NCBI RefSeq assembly: GCF_001983935.1
Contig: NZ_CP017641.1
Span: 5,298,501 to 5,362,500, forward strand
Direction of reading: 5' to 3'
DNA length: 64,000 nucleotides
DNA from: Fuerstiella marisgermanici
GTDB lineage: Bacteria > Planctomycetota > Planctomycetia > Planctomycetales > Planctomycetaceae
In this document: in pieces, positions 18,844 to 28,269 of the stretch
Layout: the number at the start of each line of letters is the position of its first letter
Numbering within the stretch: position 1 is the first letter of the stretch
The notes under the pieces: generated by a model
What the model was told of the DNA's origin: nothing
The model's input: the letters and a program-made list of their open reading frames with translations, nothing else
Databases searched by the model: none
Position numbers and translations under genes: made by a program

Positions 18844-20217
18844 TCACTTGGCCACGTCATCGATGGAGCACGTGATTCGGCCGGTGGCCCATGCGGAATC
18901 CAGCGTCTTGCCGTCGTACATGGCCTTCCCCATGAACACAGCCGCCAGGATGCAGGGCACAACAAGTATCGAAAGAGCCGGGACAGTGGCAAGTTTCTTC
19001 CAAAACGTGCCCGCCTGGCTGGCCCGAAACGTAACGCTCAACAGCGTCGAACACAGCCACAAAACACCCAGCGTCATGCAGAGCACGATGGCTCGATTTT
19101 GTTTTAATGCGGCGTGAACGTCGCCCAAAACCTGTTGTTCTACGGCTTCCGGAAATTCGACAAGAGCATACGTCTTACGCATGATCTTGTCGCCATCGAC
19201 AGTCTTCAACTCTTGAATTTTCGTTGCCGTATTAACGATAAAGTCGGCGATCGCAGCATCGGAAACATCGATCGACACCAGCCGATCCCACTGACTCGCG
19301 CCGTGCCAGCGTCCCTGCGCGAGTTCGTCAACCCGTTGTTTCAGAGCGTCAACGATGGCAGGCCGAAGTGATTCAATTGCGGGAACGGACGCTTCCTGGA
19401 ACGACGATTCGACAACCAGCCTTCCGATGCCAGGATTTGTTATCCATGGTGCTGTCGCGTCCTGTGAGGCATCGCTCGCGATTGCTGTGGCCGTGGCTGC
19501 GTCTGCCGAACCGTCACCTGGTGCTTTAGCCAGTTGAGCCATCGGTTGCTCTGACTGTTCACTGGCGTTGTTTTTCAAAAATGTGAGCGTGGCCGAAACG
19601 GCGGCGTGAATATTCTGTGGCGTCAGTGCTTCGCGAACAACAGAAGACGCGAGAGCCTGGCGCAGCACGGGCCGTGTGCCTGGCGAGGAAAGCGGGATCA
19701 TCGCGTACGCCTGGCGCAGTTCCTGAGGCACGCTCTCGTTAAGCTTCGCGACCGCTGCAGCGCCTTCGGTCGAAAGCAGCCCCGCAATCACGTCGTCAGA
19801 TAGCGGCAACCACATCACGTTTCCGTCGGTGGGAAGAGGCGGCCGAACCGCTAATTCTCCGGGATGATCATTCGGCTGAGGCGCGCGCGGCGGTTTTGGA
19901 ATCGCAACCGTGCGAGCTGACTGGACGGTAGAAACAGTACTTTCAGAAGTCTGTATCGAAGTGTGAAATCTGACTTCAGAAGGTGTGTTCGCAGAGACCA
20001 TCCGTGCCTTCGTAATATTTCCGTGTCGCCGAAAAGCCAGCAACGCGACGAAACACAAAGCAACACAGACGACTGCTGTGACTCCAATCGCATGCAGCAG
20101 TCTGCCACGCTGCACACTGGCTCGACGGCCAAAGAACAGTGAGGCGACCCAAACAACGCTGGCAATGCCCACAAGCAGCAGCAGCGGAATCAGGATGAAC
20201 GCGAAAAGGATAGTCAT
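18844..20217 (-). CDS. Multi-span membrane protein of unknown function next to the kinase
   Basis: 457 residues. Two hydrophobic spans lie at the N-terminus (ILFAFILIPLLLLVGIASVV and AIGVTAVVCVALCFVALLAF), and two lie near the C-terminus (AIVLCMTLGVLWLCSTLLSV, SILVVPCILAAVFMGKAMY). Between them is a soluble region of about 270 residues, partly Ala/Thr/Ser-rich. No known domain was recognised. It starts 29 bases after the stop of the membrane kinase on the same strand, so the two probably form an operon and may make a membrane complex (inference). Confidence 0.7.
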   Translation of the reverse strand: MTILFAFILIPLLLLVGIASVVWVASLFFGRRASVQRGRLLHAIGVTAVVCVALCFVALLAFRRHGNITKARMVSANTPSEVRFHTSIQTSESTVSTVQSARTVAIPKPPRAPQPNDHPGELAVRPPLPTDGNVMWLPLSDDVIAGLLSTEGAAAVAKLNESVPQELRQAYAMIPLSSPGTRPVLRQALASSVVREALTPQNIHAAVSATLTFLKNNASEQSEQPMAQLAKAPGDGSADAATATAIASDASQDATAPWITNPGIGRLVVESSFQEASVPAIESLRPAIVDALKQRVDELAQGRWHGASQWDRLVSIDVSDAAIADFIVNTATKIQELKTVDGDKIMRKTYALVEFPEAVEQQVLGDVHAALKQNRAIVLCMTLGVLWLCSTLLSVTFRASQAGTFWKKLATVPALSILVVPCILAAVFMGKAMYDGKTLDSAWATGRITCSIDDVAK

Positions 20218-20246
20218 ATTTGTTCTCCAGCGCGATCGCCGGGTGA

Positions 20247-22289
20247 TTAGGCGTTCTTCAGTGACGCGGCTTCACGACCCGCCAGTTGAGGTACGGATTC
20301 CTGTGCTCTGGCTGGCTTGGCCGGTGCCGGAGTAATCGTCGGTTCCAGCACTCGATTTTCAGCCGGCGTCCAACCGGAGGACAATTGCACAACCGCCGAA
20401 ATCGCCAGAGCCCATGTGGCTCCCAAAGCGTCCGGGAAGGAGAATTCCTGCAGCATTCCAGTGATCACAACGCCTACCAGAAGCGTCATCAACGCACTGG
20501 AAACTCGAAAGCGTGACTTGCGAAAACTGTCCACCTGCCACCACCACCGACGAACGCCGAAAAGTGCCGCAAAGAACAGCATAAAGCACGCCATGGTCGG
20601 AGTCCCACTGCCATCTGATATAGTCAGCCGCCCCACATAAACGGGGTGGCCAGCTGTTGCTCCGTGAAACAGAGCGTCCTGGTCGATCAGAAGATATTGC
20701 GGAAGAACTGCCGCAATGAAACCGACTGCCAGACCTGCGCTGGCCAAAGTGAATCGACGCATCACACTGTCGCCCGCGCGACCTTCCCAAATCTTTGAAG
20801 GTAGAATCAAACTCCAGGCCGCAACCATTGTGATGGCGGCGAAATAAACCGCCTGCGAAATGTCTTTCAGCAGATTCGTCGTCAGGAAAACGGCCAGCGT
20901 CACCAACGCGGCTGCCGCCAATGAAACCGAGATGGACGTTGTGATGTCTGTCGCTCGGTGCCGCTTTGTGATCTTTCGCAGGGTCGCTGGTGTGTAGATT
21001 CGCGGCACCGGCGGACTGGAAACGACTGGCCTTCCGCGCTGTGGGTTCGCGTTCTCTTGCTGACGCGGTGCTGAAGCAGCCATCGCGGGCGCAGGTCGGC
21101 GTGGGGGCGGTTCGGGGCGATGCCGACCCACACCGCGCCCGGTTCGGCAGGCGCGTCTCGGTGACGCCGCGCTGACGAACACTTGAACGATTTGATAGCC
21201 CAGGTAAGCCACGCCGCCGATCATGCCGCCAACGGCGACAGGTCGCAACATGCCGGATTCGATAATCAGCAGCGCGGTTGCTCCGCCCAGAACCCACTGC
21301 AGCGGCGACGGTATCGCGTTCCAGAAGGCGGCGATAGCGGCCACACCCATCGCGGGTTCAGTCGAGGACGACGTGTCGATGTCGATAACCGTATCCGCGT
21401 CGCGATCAGCTCGCGCATGAACCGCTTCGGGCTGCGGCGGTGGCGACGCCGTTCCGACAAAGGATTGAGTCTTTTGAACGGGGGCACTCACGTCAGCACC
21501 TGCCACAGCGGTGCGGAACGCGTGCTCAAGAGCTTCCACGCTGTTGATTCGCTTGTCCGGGTCTTTTTCCAAAGCGTCCGCGATGACTTCCTGAACGCCC
21601 ACTGGCAGCACCGACAGGTCTGGTTCCGCGGTCAAATGTTTCATTAAAATTTCGGCGGTCGTCTGCCCGTCGAACGGTACGGTGCCGGTCAGCATCTCGT
21701 ACAGCATGATACCCAGAGCGTACACGTCGACTTCGCGACCGTAGCGACCTCGAGCGACTTCCGGAGCCATATAGTAGACGGTGCCGACGCTCTGAGTTTG
21801 AGCACTGCGGCGACTTTCGGAAATGTATTTCGACAGACCGACATCGCCGATCTTGACGATTCCCTGATCCTGAAACACATTCGCTGGTTTCAGGTCACGG
21901 TGCACGATGCCTCGGTCATGCAGAAAGCTAAGGCCCGCGGTCATGCCGCTTAGCCACTTTAGTACCTCCTGCACCGGCATACCGTTGGGATGGTCCTGCA
22001 GAGTTTCATACAGGCCACGACCGCTGACGTATTCCATGACGACCCAGTGGTCTTTGTCGGAATCTTCGCGGATGTCGAAAATGGTGACGAGGTTCTGGTG
22101 CTTCAGGTTCAGGCACTGCGACACACCTCGAATTTCCACCTCAAGGTTATTATTCAGCAGCTTCAAAGCCACTTCTTTACCTGCGTCGCTCAGCGCATAG
22201 TACACCTCACCAAACCCACCGCGGTGGATGGCACGCTTGATGGTATAGCCATCAAGGGGACGTGCTTCTGGTGCAAAGGTGAATTTCAT
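20247..22289 (-). CDS. Membrane-anchored Ser/Thr protein kinase (Hanks type)
   Basis: I chose ATG 22289 (MKFTFAPEARP), giving 680 residues; an alternative TTG at 22328 would overlap the FHA gene. The kinase domain has the glycine loop RGGFGEV (about 23-29), Lys43 (EVALKLL), HRDLKPAN (130-137), a DVG in place of DFG (149-151) and the APE site MAPEVARGRY. All catalytic residues are therefore present. A Pro-rich linker leads to a C-terminal half with about six hydrophobic spans, so the kinase faces the cytoplasm. It lies between an FHA gene upstream and a membrane protein downstream, all on the minus strand. FHA domains bind phosphothreonine, which suggests a direct functional link. Confidence 0.88.
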   Translation of the reverse strand: MKFTFAPEARPLDGYTIKRAIHRGGFGEVYYALSDAGKEVALKLLNNNLEVEIRGVSQCLNLKHQNLVTIFDIREDSDKDHWVVMEYVSGRGLYETLQDHPNGMPVQEVLKWLSGMTAGLSFLHDRGIVHRDLKPANVFQDQGIVKIGDVGLSKYISESRRSAQTQSVGTVYYMAPEVARGRYGREVDVYALGIMLYEMLTGTVPFDGQTTAEILMKHLTAEPDLSVLPVGVQEVIADALEKDPDKRINSVEALEHAFRTAVAGADVSAPVQKTQSFVGTASPPPQPEAVHARADRDADTVIDIDTSSSTEPAMGVAAIAAFWNAIPSPLQWVLGGATALLIIESGMLRPVAVGGMIGGVAYLGYQIVQVFVSAASPRRACRTGRGVGRHRPEPPPRRPAPAMAASAPRQQENANPQRGRPVVSSPPVPRIYTPATLRKITKRHRATDITTSISVSLAAAALVTLAVFLTTNLLKDISQAVYFAAITMVAAWSLILPSKIWEGRAGDSVMRRFTLASAGLAVGFIAAVLPQYLLIDQDALFHGATAGHPVYVGRLTISDGSGTPTMACFMLFFAALFGVRRWWWQVDSFRKSRFRVSSALMTLLVGVVITGMLQEFSFPDALGATWALAISAVVQLSSGWTPAENRVLEPTITPAPAKPARAQESVPQLAGREAASLKNA

Positions 22290-22311
22290 AGTTCTGACCC
22301 GACTGAGTTTG

Positions 22312-23085
22312 TTACGCCATTTCTTCAACGCGGAATCGCAATTCTTCGCCCGTTACTACAGAACCATGTTTCAACGCCGCCGAATCGCTGACCGTCGTGC
22401 CGTCCACCGCCAGCACCGCCTTTGACCGGCAGCGGAGTTCGCCGTTCTGAAAGAACAGCACGACCATGTCCGGCCACTGGCTGCAATAGACGTGGTGGTC
22501 TCGCCGAGGCCCCAGCAGGCAGTGATCTGCCAGCAATATGATACCGTCGACACTGTGCGAAGGTCGATGGTCGCTTTCAAAATCGATCACCGCCGAAGAA
22601 CTCAGCACACTGGGAATACGGAACCCCAGGCGAACTCGTTCGGCCAGACAAATTTGATCGCCGCTGCGAAGGTTTGTGCTGTCCGACACGGTTCGACCAG
22701 ACACACTGGTGGGCTGATGAGCCTCCAGTTTCCAGTCTTCGCCGGCATGCCGCAACGTCGCATGGTGTCGCGAAACGTTGGCCAGCAGAGCAATGTCGGC
22801 GGATTGTTTTTCGAACGACGGAGCGCCAACGATAAACGACTGGCCGGCACATAATTGCCACGCGCCGACGCCGTCGATCCAAAGCATGTATTTGCTGCAC
22901 TGGCTGGCCGCCACAGTAATGTTCTTTGCCGTATTCTTTGGGGATGGTACTTGTTTCGGCGGCACGGTCGTTTCGCGGAACCAACGGTGCCGCTTGTGCT
23001 GACTATCTTGTTGTGTCGCGCCAAAGTTCATTGTATCAGCTGTTCGATTGATTGGCAGGTCCCGGTTGAACATCGAAGAAGACAC
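22312..23085 (-). CDS. FHA-domain protein upstream of the kinase
   Basis: 257 residues; start GTG 23085 or ATG 23073. After about 65 basic, disordered residues a forkhead-associated fold is visible: SFIVGAP, NVSRHHATL (SxxH core), then SVSGRTVSDSTNLRSGDQI. A second, degenerate FHA-like unit seems to follow (ILLADHCLLGP, LAVDGTTVSDSAALKHGSVVTG). FHA domains bind phosphothreonine peptides. The gene is followed after 22 bases by the Ser/Thr kinase, so it likely reads the kinase's output. There is no signal peptide, which fits a cytoplasmic adaptor. Confidence 0.8.
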   Translation of the reverse strand: MSSSMFNRDLPINRTADTMNFGATQQDSQHKRHRWFRETTVPPKQVPSPKNTAKNITVAASQCSKYMLWIDGVGAWQLCAGQSFIVGAPSFEKQSADIALLANVSRHHATLRHAGEDWKLEAHQPTSVSGRTVSDSTNLRSGDQICLAERVRLGFRIPSVLSSSAVIDFESDHRPSHSVDGIILLADHCLLGPRRDHHVYCSQWPDMVVLFFQNGELRCRSKAVLAVDGTTVSDSAALKHGSVVTGEELRFRVEEMA

Positions 23086-23145
23086 ATTTCAAACGTGCGT
23101 TCGCCTGTTTAGGATCACATTTTCCTGCCGAATTACACAGAAAAG

Positions 23146-23176
23146 GCTCCGGACTCCCCGGTGGGAAGCCCGGAGC
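23146..23176 (-). terminator. Terminator of the coiled-coil protein gene
   Basis: A 14-base-pair stem (minus strand GCTCCGGGCTTCCC with GGGGAGTCCGGAGC, two G:T pairs) and a three-base loop, followed by CTTTT. It lies 33 bases after the stop at 23209. Confidence 0.75.
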
Positions 23177-23208
23177 TCGTGTGCGTCCCGGTTCCGCTGC
23201 GAAGGCGC

Positions 23209-24027
23209 CTACAGTGAGTCTGACTGAGCGGCTTCTGCAACGTTTTCGTCAGCCGTGAGGCCGAAGTGCTGGTCGACTTCGCTGACGACGTCGGCATGCA
23301 GATCGACAGAGTCTTCTTCCACAGGAATGCGGCCCAGAACATTACCTTCGGTTTCCAGAATCGATTCCCGCACATCCAGAGCGTGATTCAAGTCTTTGAT
23401 CATGCCTTCGACGCGAGACAGCTTGGTGTCGTCGACTTCGATGGCGTTAACCGCTTCTGAAGCCTGAATCGTTTTGAGTCGAGCTTCAAGCTGTGAAACA
23501 TGTACTGCTAGTTCCTGTTTGCGGCCCAGCATGCTGTCCAGCTTTTTCTGGTTGGCTCGCAGCGTTTGCTTTTGAGCTGCCAGAATCTGGCGATCGCGAG
23601 CCAGGGCTTCTTCACCGTTTCGGAACGATTCAAACCGGTTGGCCAGATCGGCTTCCACTTCTCCGCGGCTGTAAGAAACATGCCGGTAGGTGAAGCTGTC
23701 CTTGCTGCTGCTCAGGTCCGCTCGCAGAGCCAAAATGGCATCTCGCTGGCTGGCCAGCTTGGTGTCCTTTTTAGCAATCTCGCGTTGCAGGTCCTTCACG
23801 TCTACGCTTTGTTCGGCGACGACCGTCATGTGCTGCCGAATTTCCGGCATCAGCTTGTCGATTTCATTGCGAATTCGATCCAGCTCGAATTCGGGCGTGA
23901 TTTCCGACTTCACGGCTTCACGCACATTTCCACAGGCGGTTGTGACGTAGCTAAGAGCGTCTGTGCCCAAAACCATGCCCGCCAGCAGCATTGCTGCCAA
24001 TGATCCGCCAATCGCTTTCTTTAACAT
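23209..24027 (-). CDS. Exported coiled-coil protein
   Basis: I chose ATG 24027 because GAGGAG lies eight bases upstream, although the frame is open to 24141. The product is 272 residues. It begins with a signal-like stretch (AIGGSLAAMLLAGMVLGTDALS). Residues of about 40-230 are heptad-rich and charged (EIRQHMTVVAEQ, LREIAKKDTKLASQRD, LAAQKQTLRANQKKLDSMLGRKQEL), a long coiled coil. An acidic C-terminal tail follows. The arrangement resembles periplasmic coiled-coil proteins found in planctomycetes; the function is unknown. A strong terminator follows. Confidence 0.75.
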   Translation of the reverse strand: MLKKAIGGSLAAMLLAGMVLGTDALSYVTTACGNVREAVKSEITPEFELDRIRNEIDKLMPEIRQHMTVVAEQSVDVKDLQREIAKKDTKLASQRDAILALRADLSSSKDSFTYRHVSYSRGEVEADLANRFESFRNGEEALARDRQILAAQKQTLRANQKKLDSMLGRKQELAVHVSQLEARLKTIQASEAVNAIEVDDTKLSRVEGMIKDLNHALDVRESILETEGNVLGRIPVEEDSVDLHADVVSEVDQHFGLTADENVAEAAQSDSL

Positions 24028-24300
24028 CACTATTCTCCTCACGTTCAACTTGTCTTTTGTTGGGATACACACGGGAAGCAACATTTGGTTGCTCATGCCC
24101 GGTAATTCGCGGGAGCGACGGCATGATTGGCCGGATTCCAAAAGTTTTTGCTGAAATGCGAAGATGTTCCTAAGTGCTGCCGGCGCAACGCTTTTTGCAC
24201 ACGGCCAACTTTGGAGTTCGCCACCTCACCAGATTTCTTAGCAAGATTTTTTGAGCCACCTCGAATCTGCCGACGTTTCACAGGCAGGAAGGAGGAAAAA

Positions 24301-24885
24301 ATGGACAGCAACGAACCCAAAACGATCCTGACAGACATCAACGGAGCGACGCCGGAAGAAACCAGCCCCGAATTGGCCAGCCCGGAAGCGGCTCGGACGG
24401 AAGATGTGGGGACAGAAGGCGTCTTAACTGAAGGCAACGAAACGAACTCATTCGATTCTGCGATCGCGCCGGTCGTACCTCAACCGCAGCGCGGGCGGCC
24501 CATGCAGAAAGCTCGATTCGCGTGGGGCATGCTGCTTAGCACTGCCGGCATCGGCCTGATGCTGGTTGTCGCTGCCGGTGCACTCCGCGGCGCGGGCGTC
24601 AATGGCCACCTGACGTTGCCGGTCGTCGGCCTGTGCATGCTCATTGGCCTCATGCTGCTGGGCGGAGGCTTCGGCGTCATGGCCACGGCTTCCCCCACCT
24701 TCGACGACGACGAATTCGACCGCCTGATGCAGGCAGGGGACGCCTCACTGCCCGACTCAACATTAGCGGCCAACACAACGACGCCCGACGATCTTCGTGC
24801 AGAACTGCGGCGGGATCGGGATGAGGAGACAGACTTCCGCAATCGGGACAATGGACGTCAGGTGCCCGATCAATCCGTGGCGTAG
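24301..24885 (+). CDS. Small two-span membrane protein
   Basis: The start is fixed by GGAGG six bases before ATG 24301 (MDSNEPKTIL); the open frame begins further upstream, at 24127, without a ribosome site. 194 residues. The first 65 are acidic and disordered. Two hydrophobic spans follow (FAWGMLLSTAGIGLMLVVAAG and LPVVGLCMLIGLMLLGGGF). A charged tail ends the protein. No known domain. It is divergent from the coiled-coil gene. The family is not recognised. Confidence 0.65.
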   Translation: MDSNEPKTILTDINGATPEETSPELASPEAARTEDVGTEGVLTEGNETNSFDSAIAPVVPQPQRGRPMQKARFAWGMLLSTAGIGLMLVVAAGALRGAGVNGHLTLPVVGLCMLIGLMLLGGGFGVMATASPTFDDDEFDRLMQAGDASLPDSTLAANTTTPDDLRAELRRDRDEETDFRNRDNGRQVPDQSVA

Positions 24886-25309
24886 CCGAATGACGACGCA
24901 GCACTTCACAGTTCCGCCTTCGTTTCTGTTTCGATAGGGCAGGGGCACCTGGCGAAGGCCCGCAAGTCTTGCCGACATCGGCAATAAGCTTGCTTCGCTG
25001 CAAATCAAAAACAGCCTACCGCTATTGCGGTCGGCTGCTGAGGAGTTGCTCGAGCGGCACGCGAAGTGCCGGTCAACAACTTTCGGAATATCAGTAATCG
25101 TGCGAGCCAGAAACGTGCGACCAGTTGTCGCGTTTATCGCGAACAACCAGAGGACTAACGTCCTCGGCTCGCCGACGCAGATCGACACACAATGATCAAC
25201 GTCCACCTCCAACGTCCACCTCCAGCGACCATCGGGAGCAACGCCGGCGATTCAGCCTTCGTCCTGCTCCCCCGCCCGCCACGCCAATCGGCCGTCGGGC
25301 CGTCCCGCC
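24886..25309. other. Intergenic region between convergent genes
   Basis: 424 bases between the small membrane protein gene and the NtrC-type gene. It contains a minus-strand terminator (listed separately). Arg-rich minus-strand frames here look like shadows. Confidence 0.5.
25012..25037 (-). terminator. Terminator-like hairpin beyond the NtrC-type gene
   Basis: CAGCC/GGCTG and ACCGC/GCGGT stems with one mismatch and a four-base loop. On the minus strand it is followed by TTTTT (complement of 25007-25011). It is 273 bases after the stop at 25310, so it may serve that gene or only form part of a long 3' end. Confidence 0.45.
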
Positions 25310-26710
25310 CTAAGCGTGTTTATAGACGGTCTCGAAGTCGATGTTGTACTTCTTCATTTTCTTGTACAGCGTTGTGCGGTTGATGCCCAATGCTCGAGCC
25401 GTGTTCTGGCGGTTCCAGCCGTTGGATTCCAGAGCCTGGATGATCAACTGTCGTTCCGGACTGGACAGTGCCTTCTTCAGTGAAGCTCCGCCAAGCTGAG
25501 CTTCCACGGACGCTCGGTGTTCGTCTTCCTTGAACAGTTTTTCCGGAAGGTCGGCTGCAGCGATGCGTTCACCCTTGCACAGCACAACGGCTCGTTCGAT
25601 CACGTTGACCAGTTCACGTACGTTGCCCGGCCACGCGTACTGTTGCATGGCGTGCATTGCCATGTCGTCGACGCCGAGAATTTCGCGACCGGTTTGATGG
25701 TTAAACTGCTTCAGGTAGTGATCGACCAGCAGAGGAATGTCACCGATTCGTTCTCGCAGTGATGGCTGAGTCAGCGTGATGACGTTGATGCGATAGAACA
25801 GGTCTTCGCGGAAATCACCACGCCGAACGGCCTCTTCCAGATCAACGTTGGTCGCCAGAACCAGACGAACATCGACCTTGTGAGTTTCGTTGCCGCCGAC
25901 AGGTTCGAACTCGCGATCCTGGAGGACTCGTAAGAGTTTTACCTGCAACTGAGGCGACGCGGTCGCGACTTCGTCGAGGAACAGAGTGCCGCCGTCTGCC
26001 TGCAGAAACTTGCCGACTTTGTCATGAGTCGCACCAGTGAAGGCTCCGGACACGTGACCGAACAGTTCGCTTTCCAGCAGCGTTTCCGGAAGAGCACCGC
26101 AGGCGACTTCTACGAATGGTTTGTCGGCTCGATTGCTGAGGTGGTGGATGGCTCGCGCGGTGACGGTTTTGCCGGTGCCGCTTTCGCCGAGAATCAGAAC
26201 AGTGGTTCGCGTATCGGCCACGCTTTCCATCAGCTCAAACATTCGCAGCATCTTGTAGTCTTTGCCGACGATGTTTGAGATCCCGTGCTTGTCGCTGAGC
26301 TGAGCTTTCAGCTGAGCGTTCTCCTGCATCAACTGTCGTTGACTGATGGCTCGTTCGATCGACAGATTCAGTTCTTCGTCGATCACGGGCTTGGTCAGGT
26401 AGTCGAAAGCGCCCATGCGAATCGCTTCGACAGCGCTTTCGATGGTGCCGAAACCGGTCAGAAGGATGACTGATGTTTCGGGCGCGTTTTCGCGAGACCA
26501 CTGCAACAGTTCAAAGCCGTCTTTGTCAGGCAGGTTGACGTCACAGACGACGACTTCGAACGGAAATTCTTCCATGCGTTCGATGGCGTCGGTGCAGGTG
26601 GAAGCAGTTTCGGTCCGATGTCCCAGACTTCGCAGATAGTCGGCCATCGCGTTTTGGATGTGTCGGTCGTCATCAACAACCAGCAATGAACCAGATGTGG
26701 CAGTCGCCAT
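25310..26710 (-). CDS. NtrC-type sigma-54-dependent response regulator
   Basis: 466 residues in three parts. A receiver domain covers residues 8-120, with phosphoacceptor Asp in [13 protein letters not shown]. The AAA+ module (about 150-380) has Walker A GESGTGKT, the sigma-54 contact loop GAFTGA and Walker B LFLDE. A Fis-type helix-turn-helix sits at the end ([20 protein letters not shown]). It therefore activates RpoN promoters after phosphorylation. No histidine kinase is adjacent, so it is an orphan regulator. It may sense input through the nearby Ser/Thr kinase set or a kinase elsewhere (inference). Its targets cannot be read here. Confidence 0.93.
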   Translation of the reverse strand: MATATSGSLLVVDDDRHIQNAMADYLRSLGHRTETASTCTDAIERMEEFPFEVVVCDVNLPDKDGFELLQWSRENAPETSVILLTGFGTIESAVEAIRMGAFDYLTKPVIDEELNLSIERAISQRQLMQENAQLKAQLSDKHGISNIVGKDYKMLRMFELMESVADTRTTVLILGESGTGKTVTARAIHHLSNRADKPFVEVACGALPETLLESELFGHVSGAFTGATHDKVGKFLQADGGTLFLDEVATASPQLQVKLLRVLQDREFEPVGGNETHKVDVRLVLATNVDLEEAVRRGDFREDLFYRINVITLTQPSLRERIGDIPLLVDHYLKQFNHQTGREILGVDDMAMHAMQQYAWPGNVRELVNVIERAVVLCKGERIAAADLPEKLFKEDEHRASVEAQLGGASLKKALSSPERQLIIQALESNGWNRQNTARALGINRTTLYKKMKKYNIDFETVYKHA

Positions 26711-27253
26711 AATTGTCCCCTAGTGTTCCCATTAAATCCGCCACCAGAATGGTTGACGGACGGTCCGCTTGGAAAAGTGGTCGCTGGGAGCGCACAATCA
26801 AAGACAAGTGATGAGTTTCGGCAGCGCTGCGTTGTTTGTCCGAACACCGTTGCGAGCGTGACTCGTTAAGGCAATTGCCCTGAACCCACATCATGCCTTG
26901 CTGCGGGGGGCAGCGAAGCCGTTGTGGGTTCTCAACCGTTCCGCAACATCGCGGACGATGCTGTGGGAAGGCTGTATGTCTTTGATCAGTGAGAAGGGAT
27001 ACGGAAACTTAGGATGCAAAAGTCCACCAGGCGGAATTTGAAAGCAACGTTTGCTGCGAGAATCGATGCTAAGCGAGCCAAAGTTACCTAACCGGTACAA
27101 TCGTTACGATTTCTCTGCTGCAGCTGGCGGCAACGCGAAATGAGAGCTCTGAGGCCGCCTGACAGCATCGATATTGGTTTGACCCGCCGTAGACCTGCCC
27201 GTAGACTGGCTTTAAAGTCATTAAGTCCTCCTCCGCTGAACGGAACTACGGAA
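26711..27253. other. Intergenic region between divergent genes
   Basis: 543 bases between the NtrC-type gene and the hydrolase gene. It holds promoters for both. No sigma-54 site of the TGGCAC-N5-TTGC type was seen. An open frame runs into the hydrolase gene from 27140, but its first 38 codons look like leader rather than protein. Confidence 0.45.
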
Positions 27254-28216
27254 ATGAAAACCATTCAGGCAGCCATAAACCTGGGCGTTCTTGCACTTTT
27301 CGCCGTGATTCTACTTCCCGACGCCTTCGGCCAGGCGGGGCGCAGTGCGGGCCAGGATCGTGTTCTGACGACGGGAGACGGCTGGCCGATTCACATCACC
27401 TATTACGAATCTTCGAAGGGCAAAGAAGCGCCCGTCGTGATTCTTCTGCCCGGAGCAGACGGTGAAAAAAGCATGACTCGCAAAGCCTGGGACAGCGTCG
27501 CTAAGGTGCTGCAGAAGCGAGACTTTGCGGTCGTGACTGCTGATCTCAGAAAACACGGCGACAGCATGCCTCCCACAGATGGCAAGCCGAATCCGCGTTT
27601 GGCGAGAGTTTCGCCGCAGGACTACGCATTGATGGTGACACAGGATCTCGAAGCGATCAAGGCCTTCCTTGTTGAAGAACATCAAAAGGAAAAGCTGAAT
27701 ATCAGAAAGCTGGGCATCGGAGCATCTGGTTCCAGTGCCATTGTCGCAGCCGCGTTCGCCGCAAACGACTGGCTGAAGAAGCCGTGGAATGACGCTCCTG
27801 TTGCCGCCGCCAAGACACCTCGAGGACAGGACGTTCGCGCGATCCTGATGTTGAGTCCAGCAGTGTCGGCAGGAAGAATTAGTTCGATGGCCCCCATGAA
27901 AGTGGTGGCTGACGAAACTAAAGGAGTCGCCATTCACGTCTACTACAACTCCGCCGACAAAGCAGAAAAGTCGGCCGCTGAAAAGCTGTTTCGCCTTGTT
28001 GAAATCCGAGGGGCCGAAGACAAACCAGAATCACCTCGGTATAAGCTGGAAGTTCCGGCCGCTGAACAGTATTCCGGTGACGCGCTGCTGGACGGAAAAC
28101 TGGCGGATGGCCGGCCTTTGAAACCACAAATGGAACAGCTTGTCACCGACTTCTTCGAAAAATTCGTGAAGCAGCGAACTGATCCGTGGAAAACGCGGAC
28201 AAGCCGACTTCAATAG
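27254..28216 (+). CDS. Exported alpha/beta-hydrolase
   Basis: I chose ATG 27254 (MKTIQAAINL), giving 320 residues and a clean signal peptide (LGVLALFAVILLPDAFGQ); the frame is open from 27140. The fold looks like an alpha/beta hydrolase: VVILLPGADGEKSM near the oxyanion region, a first aspartate in ADLRKHGDS, and a nucleophile-elbow-like GASGSSAI (about 155-162). The classical GxSxG is only partly matched, so catalytic activity is uncertain. Substrate unknown. It precedes the second FHA gene by 53 bases on the same strand. Confidence 0.7.
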   Translation: MKTIQAAINLGVLALFAVILLPDAFGQAGRSAGQDRVLTTGDGWPIHITYYESSKGKEAPVVILLPGADGEKSMTRKAWDSVAKVLQKRDFAVVTADLRKHGDSMPPTDGKPNPRLARVSPQDYALMVTQDLEAIKAFLVEEHQKEKLNIRKLGIGASGSSAIVAAAFAANDWLKKPWNDAPVAAAKTPRGQDVRAILMLSPAVSAGRISSMAPMKVVADETKGVAIHVYYNSADKAEKSAAEKLFRLVEIRGAEDKPESPRYKLEVPAAEQYSGDALLDGKLADGRPLKPQMEQLVTDFFEKFVKQRTDPWKTRTSRLQ

Positions 28217-28269
28217 GACGACGCAGCCATTCGCGTGCGAAGCGTCAGGGGCGGTTTTGAAAGATTCAG

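Noticed and set aside
24763..25212. 149-codon minus-strand frame
   Set aside because: Overlaps a supported plus-strand gene and a terminator; no recognisable motif.
26711..27253. Sigma-54 promoter near the NtrC-type gene
   Set aside because: No convincing TGGCAC-N5-TTGC pair was seen.
27140..27253. Upstream 38 codons as part of the hydrolase
   Set aside because: The signal peptide starts at the internal ATG 27254, so the earlier codons are more likely leader.
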